Source: an uncultured Verrucomicrobia subdivision 3 bacterium
Lineage (GTDB): Bacteria > Verrucomicrobiota > Verrucomicrobiia > Limisphaerales > UBA11358
Assembly: GCA_903917705.1 (NCBI GenBank)
Contig: CAIXBQ010000159.1
Location: 1 to 35,667 of the forward strand
Reading direction: 5' to 3'
Length of the DNA: 35,667 nucleotides
Shown here: piece by piece, positions 1-7,546 of the stretch
Numbering within the stretch: position 1 is the stretch's first letter
Layout of the letters: the number at the start of each line of letters is the position of its first letter
The notes under the pieces: model-generated
Told to the model about the DNA's origin: nothing
Databases searched by the model: none
What the model saw: only the letters and a program-made list of their open reading frames with translations
Translations under genes and position numbers: made by a program

Positions 1-121
1 ATCCCTACCAAAATCGGAATCACCACATGGCTGGTAGGGACATCGCGCTGCGATGTCCGGTCGGCGGTCGGCGCAGCGCGCCATCCCTACCAAAATCGGA
101 ATCACCACATGGCTGGTAGGG
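1..121. repeat. 82-bp tandem repeat array containing REP palindromes
   Basis: Positions 1-39 and 83-121 are identical, giving a direct repeat of period 82 bp. Each copy starts with ATCCCTACC, runs through a 23-bp AT-richer spacer (10-32 and 92-114), and ends in GGTAGGG. The array therefore alternates spacer and palindrome. The first CCCTACC at 3-9 is the right end of a palindrome that begins outside the window, so the array continues to the left. Confidence 0.85.
33..91. repeat. GTAG-type REP pair (BIME-like) A
   Basis: The element starts GGTAGGG and ends CCCTACC. The left arm folds as GACATCGC, loop GCT, GCGATGTC. The right arm holds GGCGC-AGC-GCGCC. A GTAG tetranucleotide before a palindrome is the hallmark of REP sequences moved by RAYT (TnpA-REP) transposases, and two REPs in inverse orientation form a BIME. 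No RAYT gene lies in the window, so the class assignment rests on structure only. The copy at 1583-1640 is nearly identical. Confidence 0.7.
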
Positions 122-174
122 CCGAGCTGCTGCTCGGCCTCCCCGCTCGGCGTCGCGGCAGCGACGCCCTGCCA
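115..174. repeat. GTAG-type REP pair B
   Basis: GGTAGGG is followed by a perfect 8-bp stem, GGCCGAGC (120-127), loop TGCT, GCTCGGCC (132-139). A second hairpin follows, GGCGTCGC-GGCA-GCGACGCC, and then a decayed terminus CTGCCA. The stem sequence differs completely from copy A but is fully paired. The loop TGCT is shared with the copies at 14603 and 34975. Confidence 0.7.
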
Positions 175-210
175 GCGCATCCTTTGTTGATAAAAATTGG
201 CTTTTTGACT

Positions 211-330
211 TTCGGAAGCTTCCGGAAGCATCTCATTTTCTGGAAGGGGGTTCCGGAAGGGTTTGACAGCCAAAATTGATAAACCGATGGCTGGGGGAGC
301 CGGATTTTGGAAAAACCACGCGTCCGGAAG
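211..330. repeat. Cluster of TTCCGGAA palindromes
   Basis: Exact TTCCGGAA lies at 220-227 and 251-258, with TCCGGAAG at 323-330 and a TTCGGAAG variant at 211-218. A second cluster with the same local contexts (GGTTCCGGAA, CGTCCGGAAG) lies at 2723-2780. The stretch 175-558 otherwise shows no convincing gene; the minus-strand frame open across it has no recognisable protein and runs through the REP elements. The two clusters may be diverged copies of one element or binding sites for a DNA-binding protein. Confidence 0.45.
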
Positions 331-558
331 GCAAATAAATCGCTAAAACGCAAATAATGCCCTGGAAATGCCAAGATTTGGTAAGCGTGTTTTAGTGCCT
401 GCTGAGAGACTCGCCCCATGACCTCCACGCCGCCCCGGCCCAGCTCATAACCGGGTATGGATACGACTTGGGGATCATTTGTCTGGGGCCAGGCCCGATG
501 GGCAGGCTCCGGAAATATTCCGCAAAAAATAACGTCGGCTAAACGAAAGCGAACATCT

Positions 559-1293
559 ATGCGAGATTTGCATGTATTCTTCAAAAACCCCCTGAACGAC
601 CCCGGCATCAGCATGGACCAATTGCTGACCTTCGGCACGAATCATCTGGCGCGGTTGATCGCCAACAACACGCTGGCCGTCATCACCGCCCGCATCACCG
701 CCACCACGGCGGCGCTGGCGCAGGTGGAATCCGTCTTTGACGATGACGCGACCCAAAGCGCGCTGCGCAAAGCCCGCAATGAGATCAAAGATAATTACCG
801 GAAAGCCTTGCTCGTTTCCGTGGAGTCGGTTTACGGTGCAATCATCGCCAAGGTCACCTCGAAATCCGTCATCATCACGGAATGCTTCCCCGAGGGCCGC
901 ACGGTGTTCAGCCGATGCAAGGATGACCGCGTGGAGTCGAATTTGAACGTGCTGATTGATGGGGTGACGGCTCATACGGCGGAATTGAGCGCCCAACTGG
1001 TCACGGACGCCACGGCGCTGCTCACGGGCTGGCTGGCGGTGTATAACGCCAGCGAAACCACGGCGGGCGTCAAGTCGAACACCATCATCGACAAACAGAC
1101 GGCGCGGAACAACCTGCAACTGGAAATATTCAGGAACATCCTCACGCTGGCGCTGGCCTTTCCGGACCAGCCGGAAATGTGCGATGTGTTCATGCAACAG
1201 AGCTATCTCTACGATCATCCGCACACCACGACCCCGCCCACACCGCCGACGCCGACGCCGGCCACGCCCACCCCCACGCCGCCAACCCCTTAA
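559..1293 (+). CDS. Unrecognised protein with Thr-Pro-rich C-terminal tail
   Basis: A protein of about 244 aa if ATG 559 (MRDLHVFF) is used. The frame is open upstream to ATG 457, but residues from there look non-coding and lie in repeat-rich DNA. The body is alanine- and threonine-rich and probably mostly helical, with no signal peptide or membrane segment. The last 26 or so residues are a low-complexity tail of TP and TPTP units, which would be extended. The partner gene at 1306 starts 12 bp after the stop, so the two are probably co-transcribed. I do not recognise the family. There is no Shine-Dalgarno sequence at either start. A similar TP-rich tail reappears as an orphan at 14690-14806, so the family may have more members in this genome. 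Coding is supported by GC-rich third positions and protein-like composition. Confidence 0.6.
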   Translation: MRDLHVFFKNPLNDPGISMDQLLTFGTNHLARLIANNTLAVITARITATTAALAQVESVFDDDATQSALRKARNEIKDNYRKALLVSVESVYGAIIAKVTSKSVIITECFPEGRTVFSRCKDDRVESNLNVLIDGVTAHTAELSAQLVTDATALLTGWLAVYNASETTAGVKSNTIIDKQTARNNLQLEIFRNILTLALAFPDQPEMCDVFMQQSYLYDHPHTTTPPTPPTPTPATPTPTPPTP

Positions 1294-1305
1294 CCGAATC
1301 TTACC

Positions 1306-1566
1306 ATGGCCTTTGACCCAAATCTGCCGGCGGACGATACGCTGGCCACCGCCGGCGCAATGCGCGACCAACTGAACGGCCTGAACGACCTCATCACGCC
1401 AAAGGTGACGATGCAGGATGTGCTGGATGCCATTGCCGCGGGTGCGGCGCGTAGTCTGGACAGTGTGCAGCCGCTAAACATTCCCTTGCACGACCCGCTG
1501 ACGCGCGCCGAAGGCCAGGCCATCATCGACAAGATCAACGAAATCATCGGCACCGCGCACTCGTAA
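1306..1566 (+). CDS. Small unrecognised acidic protein
   Basis: An 86-aa protein that starts MAFDPNLPADD and ends EIIGTAHS. It begins 12 bp after the preceding TP-tailed gene, with no Shine-Dalgarno sequence, and the pair looks like a two-gene operon. The composition is soluble and helix-prone, with no signal peptide, metal-binding cysteines or nucleotide motif. I do not recognise the family. A REP pair starts 17 bp after the stop, in the usual extragenic position for such elements. The function is unknown; coupling to the upstream protein suggests a shared role. Confidence 0.55.
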   Translation: MAFDPNLPADDTLATAGAMRDQLNGLNDLITPKVTMQDVLDAIAAGAARSLDSVQPLNIPLHDPLTRAEGQAIIDKINEIIGTAHS

Positions 1567-1582
1567 GACCTTGGCCGATCAA

Positions 1583-1640
1583 GGTAGGGATATCGCGCTG
1601 CGATGTCCGTCGGCGGACGGCGCAGCGCGCCGTCCCTACC
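1583..1640. repeat. GTAG-type REP pair C
   Basis: GGTAGGG...CCCTACC with left hairpin GATATCGC-GCT-GCGATGTC (one G-T wobble), a middle hairpin built on CCGTC/GACGG, and a right hairpin GGCGC-AGC-GCGCC. It is almost identical to copy A at 33-91. The following stretch, 1641-1836, shows nothing I can name. Confidence 0.75.
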
Positions 1641-1836
1641 AGCCTTGGCGGACGGTCACGGAGCGGTTTGAAAGAGAAGTTCCGTGTGTGCCATGCTTGC
1701 TAAAAGCAGTCGCTGATTCAGGAACGACCTTTTTCATGCTGGACACCCACTTTCGGCGGGCCTACTGTAGTTTCTTGAATATGGCAGGCTGCTCAACGCG
1801 CCGACCATGATTTGCTAGGTGCTAGGTTCCATTGTC

Positions 1837-2367
1837 ATGCGTTTAATACTCACCTTATCTTTGATCGCTGTGCTTGCCGGATGCGGCAGGCAGAGCACGC
1901 AGACCACGAATCCTATGTTTAACACACTTCTCCAGACCAGCGTTGACGAGCTTAAACTCAAAATGGCAGCACAGACACCTTGGGGCTTCGGCAAGTTTGA
2001 TAGATGGGATTTAGACCAAAATGTCGGGAATTTGATTTTTTCAAATAAGGATGGCACGACTGCGGTTTGCCCGGCGCAGATTATCGGCAGTTACGACACC
2101 ACCGACAAAACGTGGCTTTGGGCTTGGGATAATCCTTCCATTGCAGACAAGCTCAAGATTGATTCACTGAAGATTAAGGCTTATGGCGAGACAAATAAAA
2201 TCGAGAGGCTAACCACGGCAGAGTGGAAGTGCGAGGAGTCAGATGCGTGGGCGATGGCTGCATTAGCTGTAAAGTTATGCGGGTCGCAGGCAGCCTACCG
2301 TGGGCCAGCAGGTTCGTCTTATGTTTTCATAACATTTGGTGCAGTCAAATTGAGTAAATCACAGTGA
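1837..2367 (+). CDS. DUF6882-like lipoprotein
   Basis: A 176-aa predicted lipoprotein. It has a short hydrophobic signal (MRLILTLSLIAVLAGC) with an LAGC lipobox, so the mature protein would start at Cys16 and be lipid-anchored. The mature part has a patch reading KTWLWAWDNPSI after a Q-x-x-GSYD segment. This resembles DUF6882-family proteins, which carry a TWxWAWxNP core; I infer the family from that motif. ATG 1837 is preferred over in-frame GTG 1819 because it places the signal at the N-terminus and an AGGT lies 9 bp upstream. Third positions here are AT-richer than in the housekeeping genes, which fits an acquired gene in a repeat-rich region. The function is unknown. Confidence 0.65.
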   Translation: MRLILTLSLIAVLAGCGRQSTQTTNPMFNTLLQTSVDELKLKMAAQTPWGFGKFDRWDLDQNVGNLIFSNKDGTTAVCPAQIIGSYDTTDKTWLWAWDNPSIADKLKIDSLKIKAYGETNKIERLTTAEWKCEESDAWAMAALAVKLCGSQAAYRGPAGSSYVFITFGAVKLSKSQ

Positions 2368-2467
2368 TGGCCCCTAATTCAAGGAACGGCTACAAAGGTT
2401 CGAGTTTGGATTAATCATTCTTCCGAACTTTGCGGAAAACAATCAGCTTGATTTGTTTTGACGCCCG

Positions 2468-2619
2468 CCCTCACCTTTAATCCTCTCCCCCGTGAGAGGA
2501 ATTCCACCTAAGCTGTTTCGGGTTTGGCCAATGCCCGTCCGGCCAAGCCTGCCGGTGGTATTTCCAATAAAGCGGTGAACGTGAAAGCCCTCTCCTTGGG
2601 GAGAGGGTTTGGGTGAGGG
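2468..2619. repeat. CCCTCACC-type inverted repeat
   Basis: Outer arms CCCTCACC (2468-2475) and GGTGAGGG (2612-2619) bracket about 150 bp. Inside the right end is a perfect hairpin, CCCTCTCC (2588-2595), loop TTGG, GGAGAGGG (2600-2607). The left end carries CCTCTCCCCC followed by GTGAGAGG. This kind of CCCTCACC/CCCTCTCC palindromic repeat is common between genes in many bacterial genomes. No transposase is encoded inside. Confidence 0.6.
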
Positions 2620-2722
2620 AGGACGTTCGTCAAACAGGTTTCGATTTGGGTTTAATCTTCCAGCCATCGGTTCTGTCCTTCCAGTCAGGCAATATTTTTC
2701 CCGCGAAGTCGTCCTGAAAGCG

Positions 2723-2780
2723 TCCGGAAGGACCTTTTTTCCTGGCAGGTGGTTCCGGAACGTTCCGGAAGTCATCCGGA
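2723..2780. repeat. Second cluster of TTCCGGAA palindromes
   Basis: TTCCGGAA occurs at 2753-2760 and 2763-2770, with TCCGGAAG at 2723-2730 and ATCCGGA at 2774-2780. The long gap 2368-3040 holds this cluster and the CCCTCACC repeat. The open frames here have no recognisable product and read through the repeats, so I call no gene. Confidence 0.4.
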
Positions 2781-3040
2781 GTTTTCGGGTTGGCCAAAAA
2801 GCCGGTTTGGGGTCGTTCCGGCAGTCGCGAGCCGTCGGGCGAAGGGGTTTTGCCGGTGGGCGGGTGGCAATTGACGGTTGGAACCTGTATCCGGACAGTT
2901 GGGGCGAGCGTCCGCGCGTGCTGTTCCAAGCAGAGGCGGTTTCAGGCGCGATTATGCCCCTGCCCGGCTCCGGGACCCGGCGCGCGGGGACGAACGCCCC
3001 TCGTTTTGGCCCGTCCGGCATGACGGGCGATTTTCCCGAC

Positions 3041-4513
3041 CTAGTCCACGGGCACTTGCGTGCTGAAGGGTTCGGCCGGCAGTCCGGCGGCATTGATGAA
3101 ATCCGGCTGGGCCAGTTCGTCCCAGGCAAAGCGAACAGCGACCGGGTGGTCCACTCCGGCGGCGGTGACTTGCAGTTTGTCGCCCACGACCACGGCTTCG
3201 GCGGGAACAAACTGTCCGTCGGCGCCCGCGATGGTGAACCAGGTCAATGGCTGCGCGTCGGGGCTGCCCAAAGCGCCGGCCACATGGTTGAAGCTTAGCA
3301 CGGCGCGGTTGCCGGAGATTTTCAGGCTCTTGAAGGTCGGGCCGGAGCTGACGACTTTCTCGCCATAAGTCTTTTCCCGCGCGAGCAGGGCGAGGCGGCG
3401 GCCGACTTCCATTTTATTGCGGGGATGGATGTCGTTCAGGTCGTCCACGAGGTCGGTGGTCACAACCATGCCGGTGTTTTTGATATGCCGGGCGGCCTTG
3501 GATTGGAGAGCCCAAAATTCGGGCAGGGTCTCGGCGGTAGGCGTGCGGACGGTTTTGCCGCCGTGATATTTGAAGGGGGCGATTTGCACGAAGTAGAAGG
3601 GAAAGTCGCCCTCGTTCCAAACCTGTCGCCAGCCGCCAATGAGGGCGGCCATCTTGAGATCATAGTTGGTTTCGCCACAGTTGGATTCGCCCTGATACCA
3701 GAGGGCGCCTTTCATGGCAAAGCCGGCGATGGGGGCGATCATGGCGTTGTAAAGGGCGATGGGGGTGGTGCTGGAGACTTTGTTGGAGCTGAGATTGAGG
3801 GAGGCGAGTTGGCGAAGCGTGGGCACGGCGGCAAACCCGGCCGGCGGCGTCCACGGCTCGATGCGGGTGCCGCCCCAGGAGGATTCGATGAGGCCGACGG
3901 GGACGTGGAGGTTGGTATGGAGGTCGCGGCCGAAGAAATAGGCGGCGGCGGAAAATTTGATGGTGTCGAGGGAATTGGAATTGCATTCCTGCCAGGGCTG
4001 GAACTTGCCGAGGTTCGCCTGCGGCTGCGCGGCGAGCATCTTGTCCACCTTGAAGAGGCGAAGGCCGGGGTAATTCGCGGCGGCGAGTTCGGATTCGGCA
4101 TTGAAGGTGGGTTTCTGTCCGGGCTGCTTGCCGATGGGCTTTTCCATGTTCGACTGGCCGGAGGCGAGCCAGACTTCGCCGACGAGGATGTTGGTGAAGG
4201 TGCGGGTGGCTCCGGCGCGGATGACAAGGGTTTGCGGGGTGAAGGAGGCCTTGAGCGGACCGAGCTTGACGCGCCATTTCCCTTGGGCGTCGGCCTGGGT
4301 GGATTTGGTCTGTCCGGCAAAGGTCACGGTGACGCTCGCGCCGGGCGAGGCCTCGCCCCAGACGGGGACGGGCTGATTTTGCTGCAAAACCATGTTGTCG
4401 CCGAAGATGGCGGGCAGCTCGAGCGACGAGTTGACGGTCTGGGCCGTGGCGGGGCCGTTGAACAGGACGGACACGGCCAGTCCCAGGACGAGGGCGAGTC
4501 GGGAGGATTTCAT
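3041..4513 (-). CDS. Secreted sialate O-acetylesterase-like SGNH esterase
   Basis: A 490-aa enzyme of the sialate O-acetylesterase family, which removes O-acetyl groups from sugars. A signal peptide (MKSSRLALVLGLAVSVLF, ending near PATAQ) precedes a beta-rich N-terminal domain, then the SGNH hydrolase domain. The nucleophile motif GQSNM places Ser at about residue 121, and NDIHP supplies the Asp/His pair (His about 363). A conserved GALWYQGESN block lies between them. The start is ATG 4513; an in-frame TTG six codons upstream adds residues that do not fit a signal. The gene is divergent from the secreted LamG-like gene at 4590, across an operator-like dyad. Given the other polysaccharide genes in the window, the substrate could be acetylated plant glycan rather than sialic acid. 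Confidence 0.88.
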   Translation of the reverse strand: MKSSRLALVLGLAVSVLFNGPATAQTVNSSLELPAIFGDNMVLQQNQPVPVWGEASPGASVTVTFAGQTKSTQADAQGKWRVKLGPLKASFTPQTLVIRAGATRTFTNILVGEVWLASGQSNMEKPIGKQPGQKPTFNAESELAAANYPGLRLFKVDKMLAAQPQANLGKFQPWQECNSNSLDTIKFSAAAYFFGRDLHTNLHVPVGLIESSWGGTRIEPWTPPAGFAAVPTLRQLASLNLSSNKVSSTTPIALYNAMIAPIAGFAMKGALWYQGESNCGETNYDLKMAALIGGWRQVWNEGDFPFYFVQIAPFKYHGGKTVRTPTAETLPEFWALQSKAARHIKNTGMVVTTDLVDDLNDIHPRNKMEVGRRLALLAREKTYGEKVVSSGPTFKSLKISGNRAVLSFNHVAGALGSPDAQPLTWFTIAGADGQFVPAEAVVVGDKLQVTAAGVDHPVAVRFAWDELAQPDFINAAGLPAEPFSTQVPVD

Positions 4514-4541
4514 ACGCTCATTCTGTAACAAAGCGGCGGCT

Positions 4542-4560
4542 TGGCAAAACTATTTTGCCA
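4542..4560. promoter_or_regulatory. Operator-like dyad between divergent genes
   Basis: A perfect inverted repeat, TGGCAAAA (4542-4549), CTA, TTTTGCCA (4553-4560), sits in the 76-bp gap between the divergent starts at 4513 and 4590. Its placement suits a regulator controlling both genes. The regulator is not identifiable from the window. Confidence 0.45.
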
Positions 4561-4589
4561 GCGTCCGCTAATTTGCTACTCTCCGCGCC

Positions 4590-5636
4590 ATGCGAATGTT
4601 GAGCTGGCTGTTTGTTACGGTCGTGGCGCTGTCGGTCTCGGGCGCGGAATTGCGATTCAATTTCGGCGACGCCGCGGGCCTGACGCCGACGAATTTCACC
4701 GCGTCGCTGTTCGGCACGGGCCAGGCGCCGGTGTGGCAGACGGTGTTGGACGAGGTGCCCTCCCTGCTCGCGCCTTTGACGGACAAGGCGCCCAACGTGA
4801 CCAAGCGCAGCGTGCTCGCCCAGACCGGCACGGACGCGACGGACGAGCATTTCCCGCTGTTCATCTACAACGGCGAGGTGTTCCGCGATTTCAAGTTCAC
4901 CACGCGGTTCAAGATCGTCAGCGGGGTGACCGAACAGATGGCGGGCTTGGCCTTCCGGTTCCAGAACGCGTCGAACTTCTACGTGGTCCGCGTCAGCGCG
5001 CTGGGGCGGAATATCCGGTTTTACAAGGTGGTGAACGGCCAGCGCTCGGATCCGCTCGGGCCGAACATCGATATCACCACGGGCACGTGGCATTCGCTCG
5101 CGGTGCAGTGCGAAGGCAACCAGATCAATCTCTGGCTCGACGACCGGCTGGTCATGCCGACGCTGGGGGACAACAGTTTTGCCGAGGGCAAGGTCGGCTT
5201 CTGGACAAAGTCCGACTCGGTAAGCTACTTCGCCGATGCCGGCATCACCTACACGCCTCGCATCCCCGCGGCGCAGACGCTCGTCAACGCCGTCCTGGAA
5301 AAACAGCCGCGCATCGTGGACCTGCGGATTTACACGCTGACGACCAACAACGCGACGAAGGTCATCGCCAGCAAGGAATTGGCGCACGTGGGATTGCCGG
5401 GCACGGAAGTGGAACTGGCGGCCATCGAGTCCGGCACGATCTCCTACGGGAAGGACAACGGCGAGGTGCTGGTGACCCTGCCTTTGCATGACCGCAACGG
5501 CGACGACATCGCCGCCGTCCGGTTCCGGCTGAAATCATTCTTTGGCGAGACTCAGGACAACGCCGTGAACCGGGCCCGCCTCCTGCTCAAGGTCATGCAG
5601 TCCCTCTGCTCCTCCGCCGAAGATTTGCGGAAATAA
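4590..5636 (+). CDS. Secreted LamG/DUF1080-like protein
   Basis: A 348-aa protein with a short signal peptide (MRMLSWLFVTVVALSVSGA). From about residue 75 to 225 it has a jelly-roll, concanavalin-like domain: a FKFTTRFKI strand, AGLAFRFQNASNFYVVR, WHSLAVQ, INLWLDDRLV and EGKVGFWTKSDSVSYFAD. This pattern is typical of LamG and DUF1080 (3-keto-disaccharide hydrolase-like) folds, which bind or cleave sugars. The C-terminal 120 residues form a second, unrecognised region that ends in a helix. It is divergent from the acetylesterase and probably acts in the periplasm or outside the cell on carbohydrate. I do not assign a catalytic activity. No Shine-Dalgarno sequence precedes ATG 4590. Confidence 0.75.
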   Translation: MRMLSWLFVTVVALSVSGAELRFNFGDAAGLTPTNFTASLFGTGQAPVWQTVLDEVPSLLAPLTDKAPNVTKRSVLAQTGTDATDEHFPLFIYNGEVFRDFKFTTRFKIVSGVTEQMAGLAFRFQNASNFYVVRVSALGRNIRFYKVVNGQRSDPLGPNIDITTGTWHSLAVQCEGNQINLWLDDRLVMPTLGDNSFAEGKVGFWTKSDSVSYFADAGITYTPRIPAAQTLVNAVLEKQPRIVDLRIYTLTTNNATKVIASKELAHVGLPGTEVELAAIESGTISYGKDNGEVLVTLPLHDRNGDDIAAVRFRLKSFFGETQDNAVNRARLLLKVMQSLCSSAEDLRK

Positions 5637-5695
5637 CCGGGGCCGCGCGCCCTTGGACCGGAGGGGTTCGGACGGCCATGCCGCCCGGTGACGCT

Positions 5696-7423
5696 TCAGA
5701 GCTTCTTCAGCTCATTCCCTGCCAGCTGGATCAACGGCCGGATGGTGGCCGCATCGAATTGAAACCGGCAGCCGGCGGCCGCAAACAATTCCGGGAGCGG
5801 ACGCGAGCCGCCCAGGACCAGGGATTGCTTGTAATCGTTCAGCGCCTTCACTTTGTCCCGCCGCGAATTCGCCCAGACCTGCAACGCGCCGAGCTGCGCG
5901 ATGCCGTATTCGACGTAGTAAAACGGATGGATGAAGATGTGCAGCTGCCGGTGCCAGGAATGCGCCCGCGCCTCCTCGTAACCCGACCAGTCCACGTCGC
6001 CGCCGAAGCGGTCCATCAATTCCATGTAGGCCGCCTTGCGCTCCGCGCGCGATTGGCCGGCATGCGTGTAAACCCAGTGCTGGAATGCATCCACCGTCGC
6101 CATCCACGGAAAGAAGCCGATGATGCCTTCGAGATGCGATTTGCGCGCGCGATTCGCCTCGGCCACGGGATAAAACTCCTCGAGGAATTCGTTGCCGAGC
6201 AGCTCCATCGACATCGAGGCGACTTCGCAGAATTCAATCGGCGCACTGCGATACGGATAAAGATCCTCGTCGCGCGTCGCCTGCGCATGGAAGGCATGGC
6301 CGGCCTCATGCAGAATTGTCTCCACATCGCGCTGCACTCCGATGGCGTTCATGAAGATGAACGGCACGCGCGCCTCCGAGAGGGTTGACTGATAACCGCC
6401 CGGGGCCTTGCCCTTGCGATTGTCCAGGTCGAGCAGCTTCAAGTCCTGCATCTGCTGAAAGCCCGCCGCGAGGCCCTCGTCAAGGCGGTTGAAGATCTTC
6501 TGCGTGCGCGAAACCATCCCGCCGACTTCGGCGAACGGTTTCAACGGGACGCGGTTCTGGGGATCCACCGCCAGGTCCCACGGGCGCAGCTTTTCCAGCT
6601 TCAACTGCCGCTTCCGTTCCGACTGGATTTCGCGGACCGCCGGGACGATTTCCTTTTCCACGGCGCCGTGGAACTGCACGCAGTCGGCCGGCGTGTAGTC
6701 GAACCGGCATTTCTGGCGAAAAATGTAGAGGAGATAGTTGTCGAACCCGGCGTTTTTGGCGATCCGCGTGCGGAGCTGGATGAGCTGGTCGAAAACCTCC
6801 TCGCACTTGTCCGCGTCCTGCAAGCGGCGCCGGGCAACCAGTTCCCACGCCTCCTGCCGGAGCGCGCGATCCGGCTCCTCAAGATAGCGCCCCATCTGGA
6901 CCAGCGTCTTCTCCTCGCCGCAAAACTTCACCGTCTGCGCGCCGATGAGCTTTTGATAATGCTGGCACAGCTTTGCTTCCTCGGTTTCCAGCGCGACGTT
7001 CTCCGGCCGGAACAGCTCGACGTGGTTCTTCACGTCGCGGTTGAACACTTCAAACCGCTTCGCGGGCAGCTGGCCCCGCTGCGGATGCGCGACGTAAATC
7101 TTCTCCAGCGCGAACTGGCGGGGCTTGAGCTGCGGCTCGACCTGCTCCACGAAATGCAGATAGGCCTTCTCCGCGCCGGCGTCATCCGTATGGCAGGTCA
7201 TGGCGATGTAACGGCGCGAGGCTTCCTCGTCCAGCGCGGCGTTCAGCTCGCTCCAGTCAAGCAGCCAGCGCTCCAGCCCGGCGGCGGACGCGGTCTGCGC
7301 CGCGCGCGATTCCAACTGGTCGAACAGCGGCGCAATCTGCGGCCAGTCGCCCAGGTCAAGGTTTTGCGGAACAAATGTGCGCGGCCGGTGGGCGGCCAGC
7401 TTTCCAAACGGCAGTAAGCTCAT
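5696..7423 (-). CDS. M3-family oligoendopeptidase
   Basis: A 575-aa zinc metallopeptidase of family M3 (oligoendopeptidase F/PepF-like), which degrades short peptides in the cytoplasm. The zinc motif HEAGHAFH is at about residues 371-378, and the third ligand glutamate is likely in the EFCEVASMSMELL stretch just after. The histidine/tyrosine-rich substrate-binding region follows (HIFIHPFYYVEYGIAQLGA). The length matches the M3B group, and no signal peptide is present. The start ATG 7421-7423 is directly preceded by a stem-loop (7424-7449) instead of a ribosome-binding site. The gene converges on the LamG-like gene, with 59 bp between the two stops. Confidence 0.9.
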   Translation of the reverse strand: MSLLPFGKLAAHRPRTFVPQNLDLGDWPQIAPLFDQLESRAAQTASAAGLERWLLDWSELNAALDEEASRRYIAMTCHTDDAGAEKAYLHFVEQVEPQLKPRQFALEKIYVAHPQRGQLPAKRFEVFNRDVKNHVELFRPENVALETEEAKLCQHYQKLIGAQTVKFCGEEKTLVQMGRYLEEPDRALRQEAWELVARRRLQDADKCEEVFDQLIQLRTRIAKNAGFDNYLLYIFRQKCRFDYTPADCVQFHGAVEKEIVPAVREIQSERKRQLKLEKLRPWDLAVDPQNRVPLKPFAEVGGMVSRTQKIFNRLDEGLAAGFQQMQDLKLLDLDNRKGKAPGGYQSTLSEARVPFIFMNAIGVQRDVETILHEAGHAFHAQATRDEDLYPYRSAPIEFCEVASMSMELLGNEFLEEFYPVAEANRARKSHLEGIIGFFPWMATVDAFQHWVYTHAGQSRAERKAAYMELMDRFGGDVDWSGYEEARAHSWHRQLHIFIHPFYYVEYGIAQLGALQVWANSRRDKVKALNDYKQSLVLGGSRPLPELFAAAGCRFQFDAATIRPLIQLAGNELKKL

Positions 7424-7449
7424 GGGCGAAGTCTAACGAAAGTTCGCCC
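7424..7449 (-). promoter_or_regulatory. Stem-loop abutting the M3 peptidase start codon
   Basis: GGGCGAA (7424-7430) and TTCGCCC (7443-7449) form a perfect 7-bp stem with a 12-nt loop in the leader of the minus-strand peptidase gene. The 3' arm touches the ATG. There is no Shine-Dalgarno sequence, so folding could control ribosome access. Confidence 0.4.
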
Positions 7450-7519
7450 GGTGAAAATATATTTCCGGAGCCGCCGAGCGCCCGCCGGCCGGATTTGCTG
7501 CGACGAACGCTCGACAACG

Positions 7520-7546
7520 GCGCTGGAAAAATTAAAATTCCAGCGC
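7520..7546 (+). promoter_or_regulatory. Stem-loop abutting the nucleotidyltransferase start codon
   Basis: GCGCTGGAA (7520-7528) and TTCCAGCGC (7538-7546) form a perfect 9-bp stem around a 9-nt A/T loop. The last base of the stem is directly followed by ATG 7547. The layout is the same as in the divergent M3 peptidase gene. It could be a translational control hairpin or a DNA-level operator. Confidence 0.45.

Noticed and set aside
102-638. Long minus-strand open frame across the REP and TTCCGGAA region
   Set aside because: It runs through REP palindromes, overlaps the start of the better supported gene at 559, and its product has no recognisable domain or plausible composition.
1571-1810. 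Open frame starting in REP pair C
   Set aside because: Its first 20 codons are the palindrome itself and the rest has no protein-like features.
2443-3298. Open frames on both strands in the gap 2368-3040
   Set aside because: They read through the CCCTCACC repeat and the TTCCGGAA cluster, are proline/arginine-rich and overlap the acetylesterase gene.
5671-5687. Terminator hairpin between the LamG-like gene and the M3 peptidase
   Set aside because: GGACGGC-CAT-GCCGCCC has a mismatch and no U tract on either strand.
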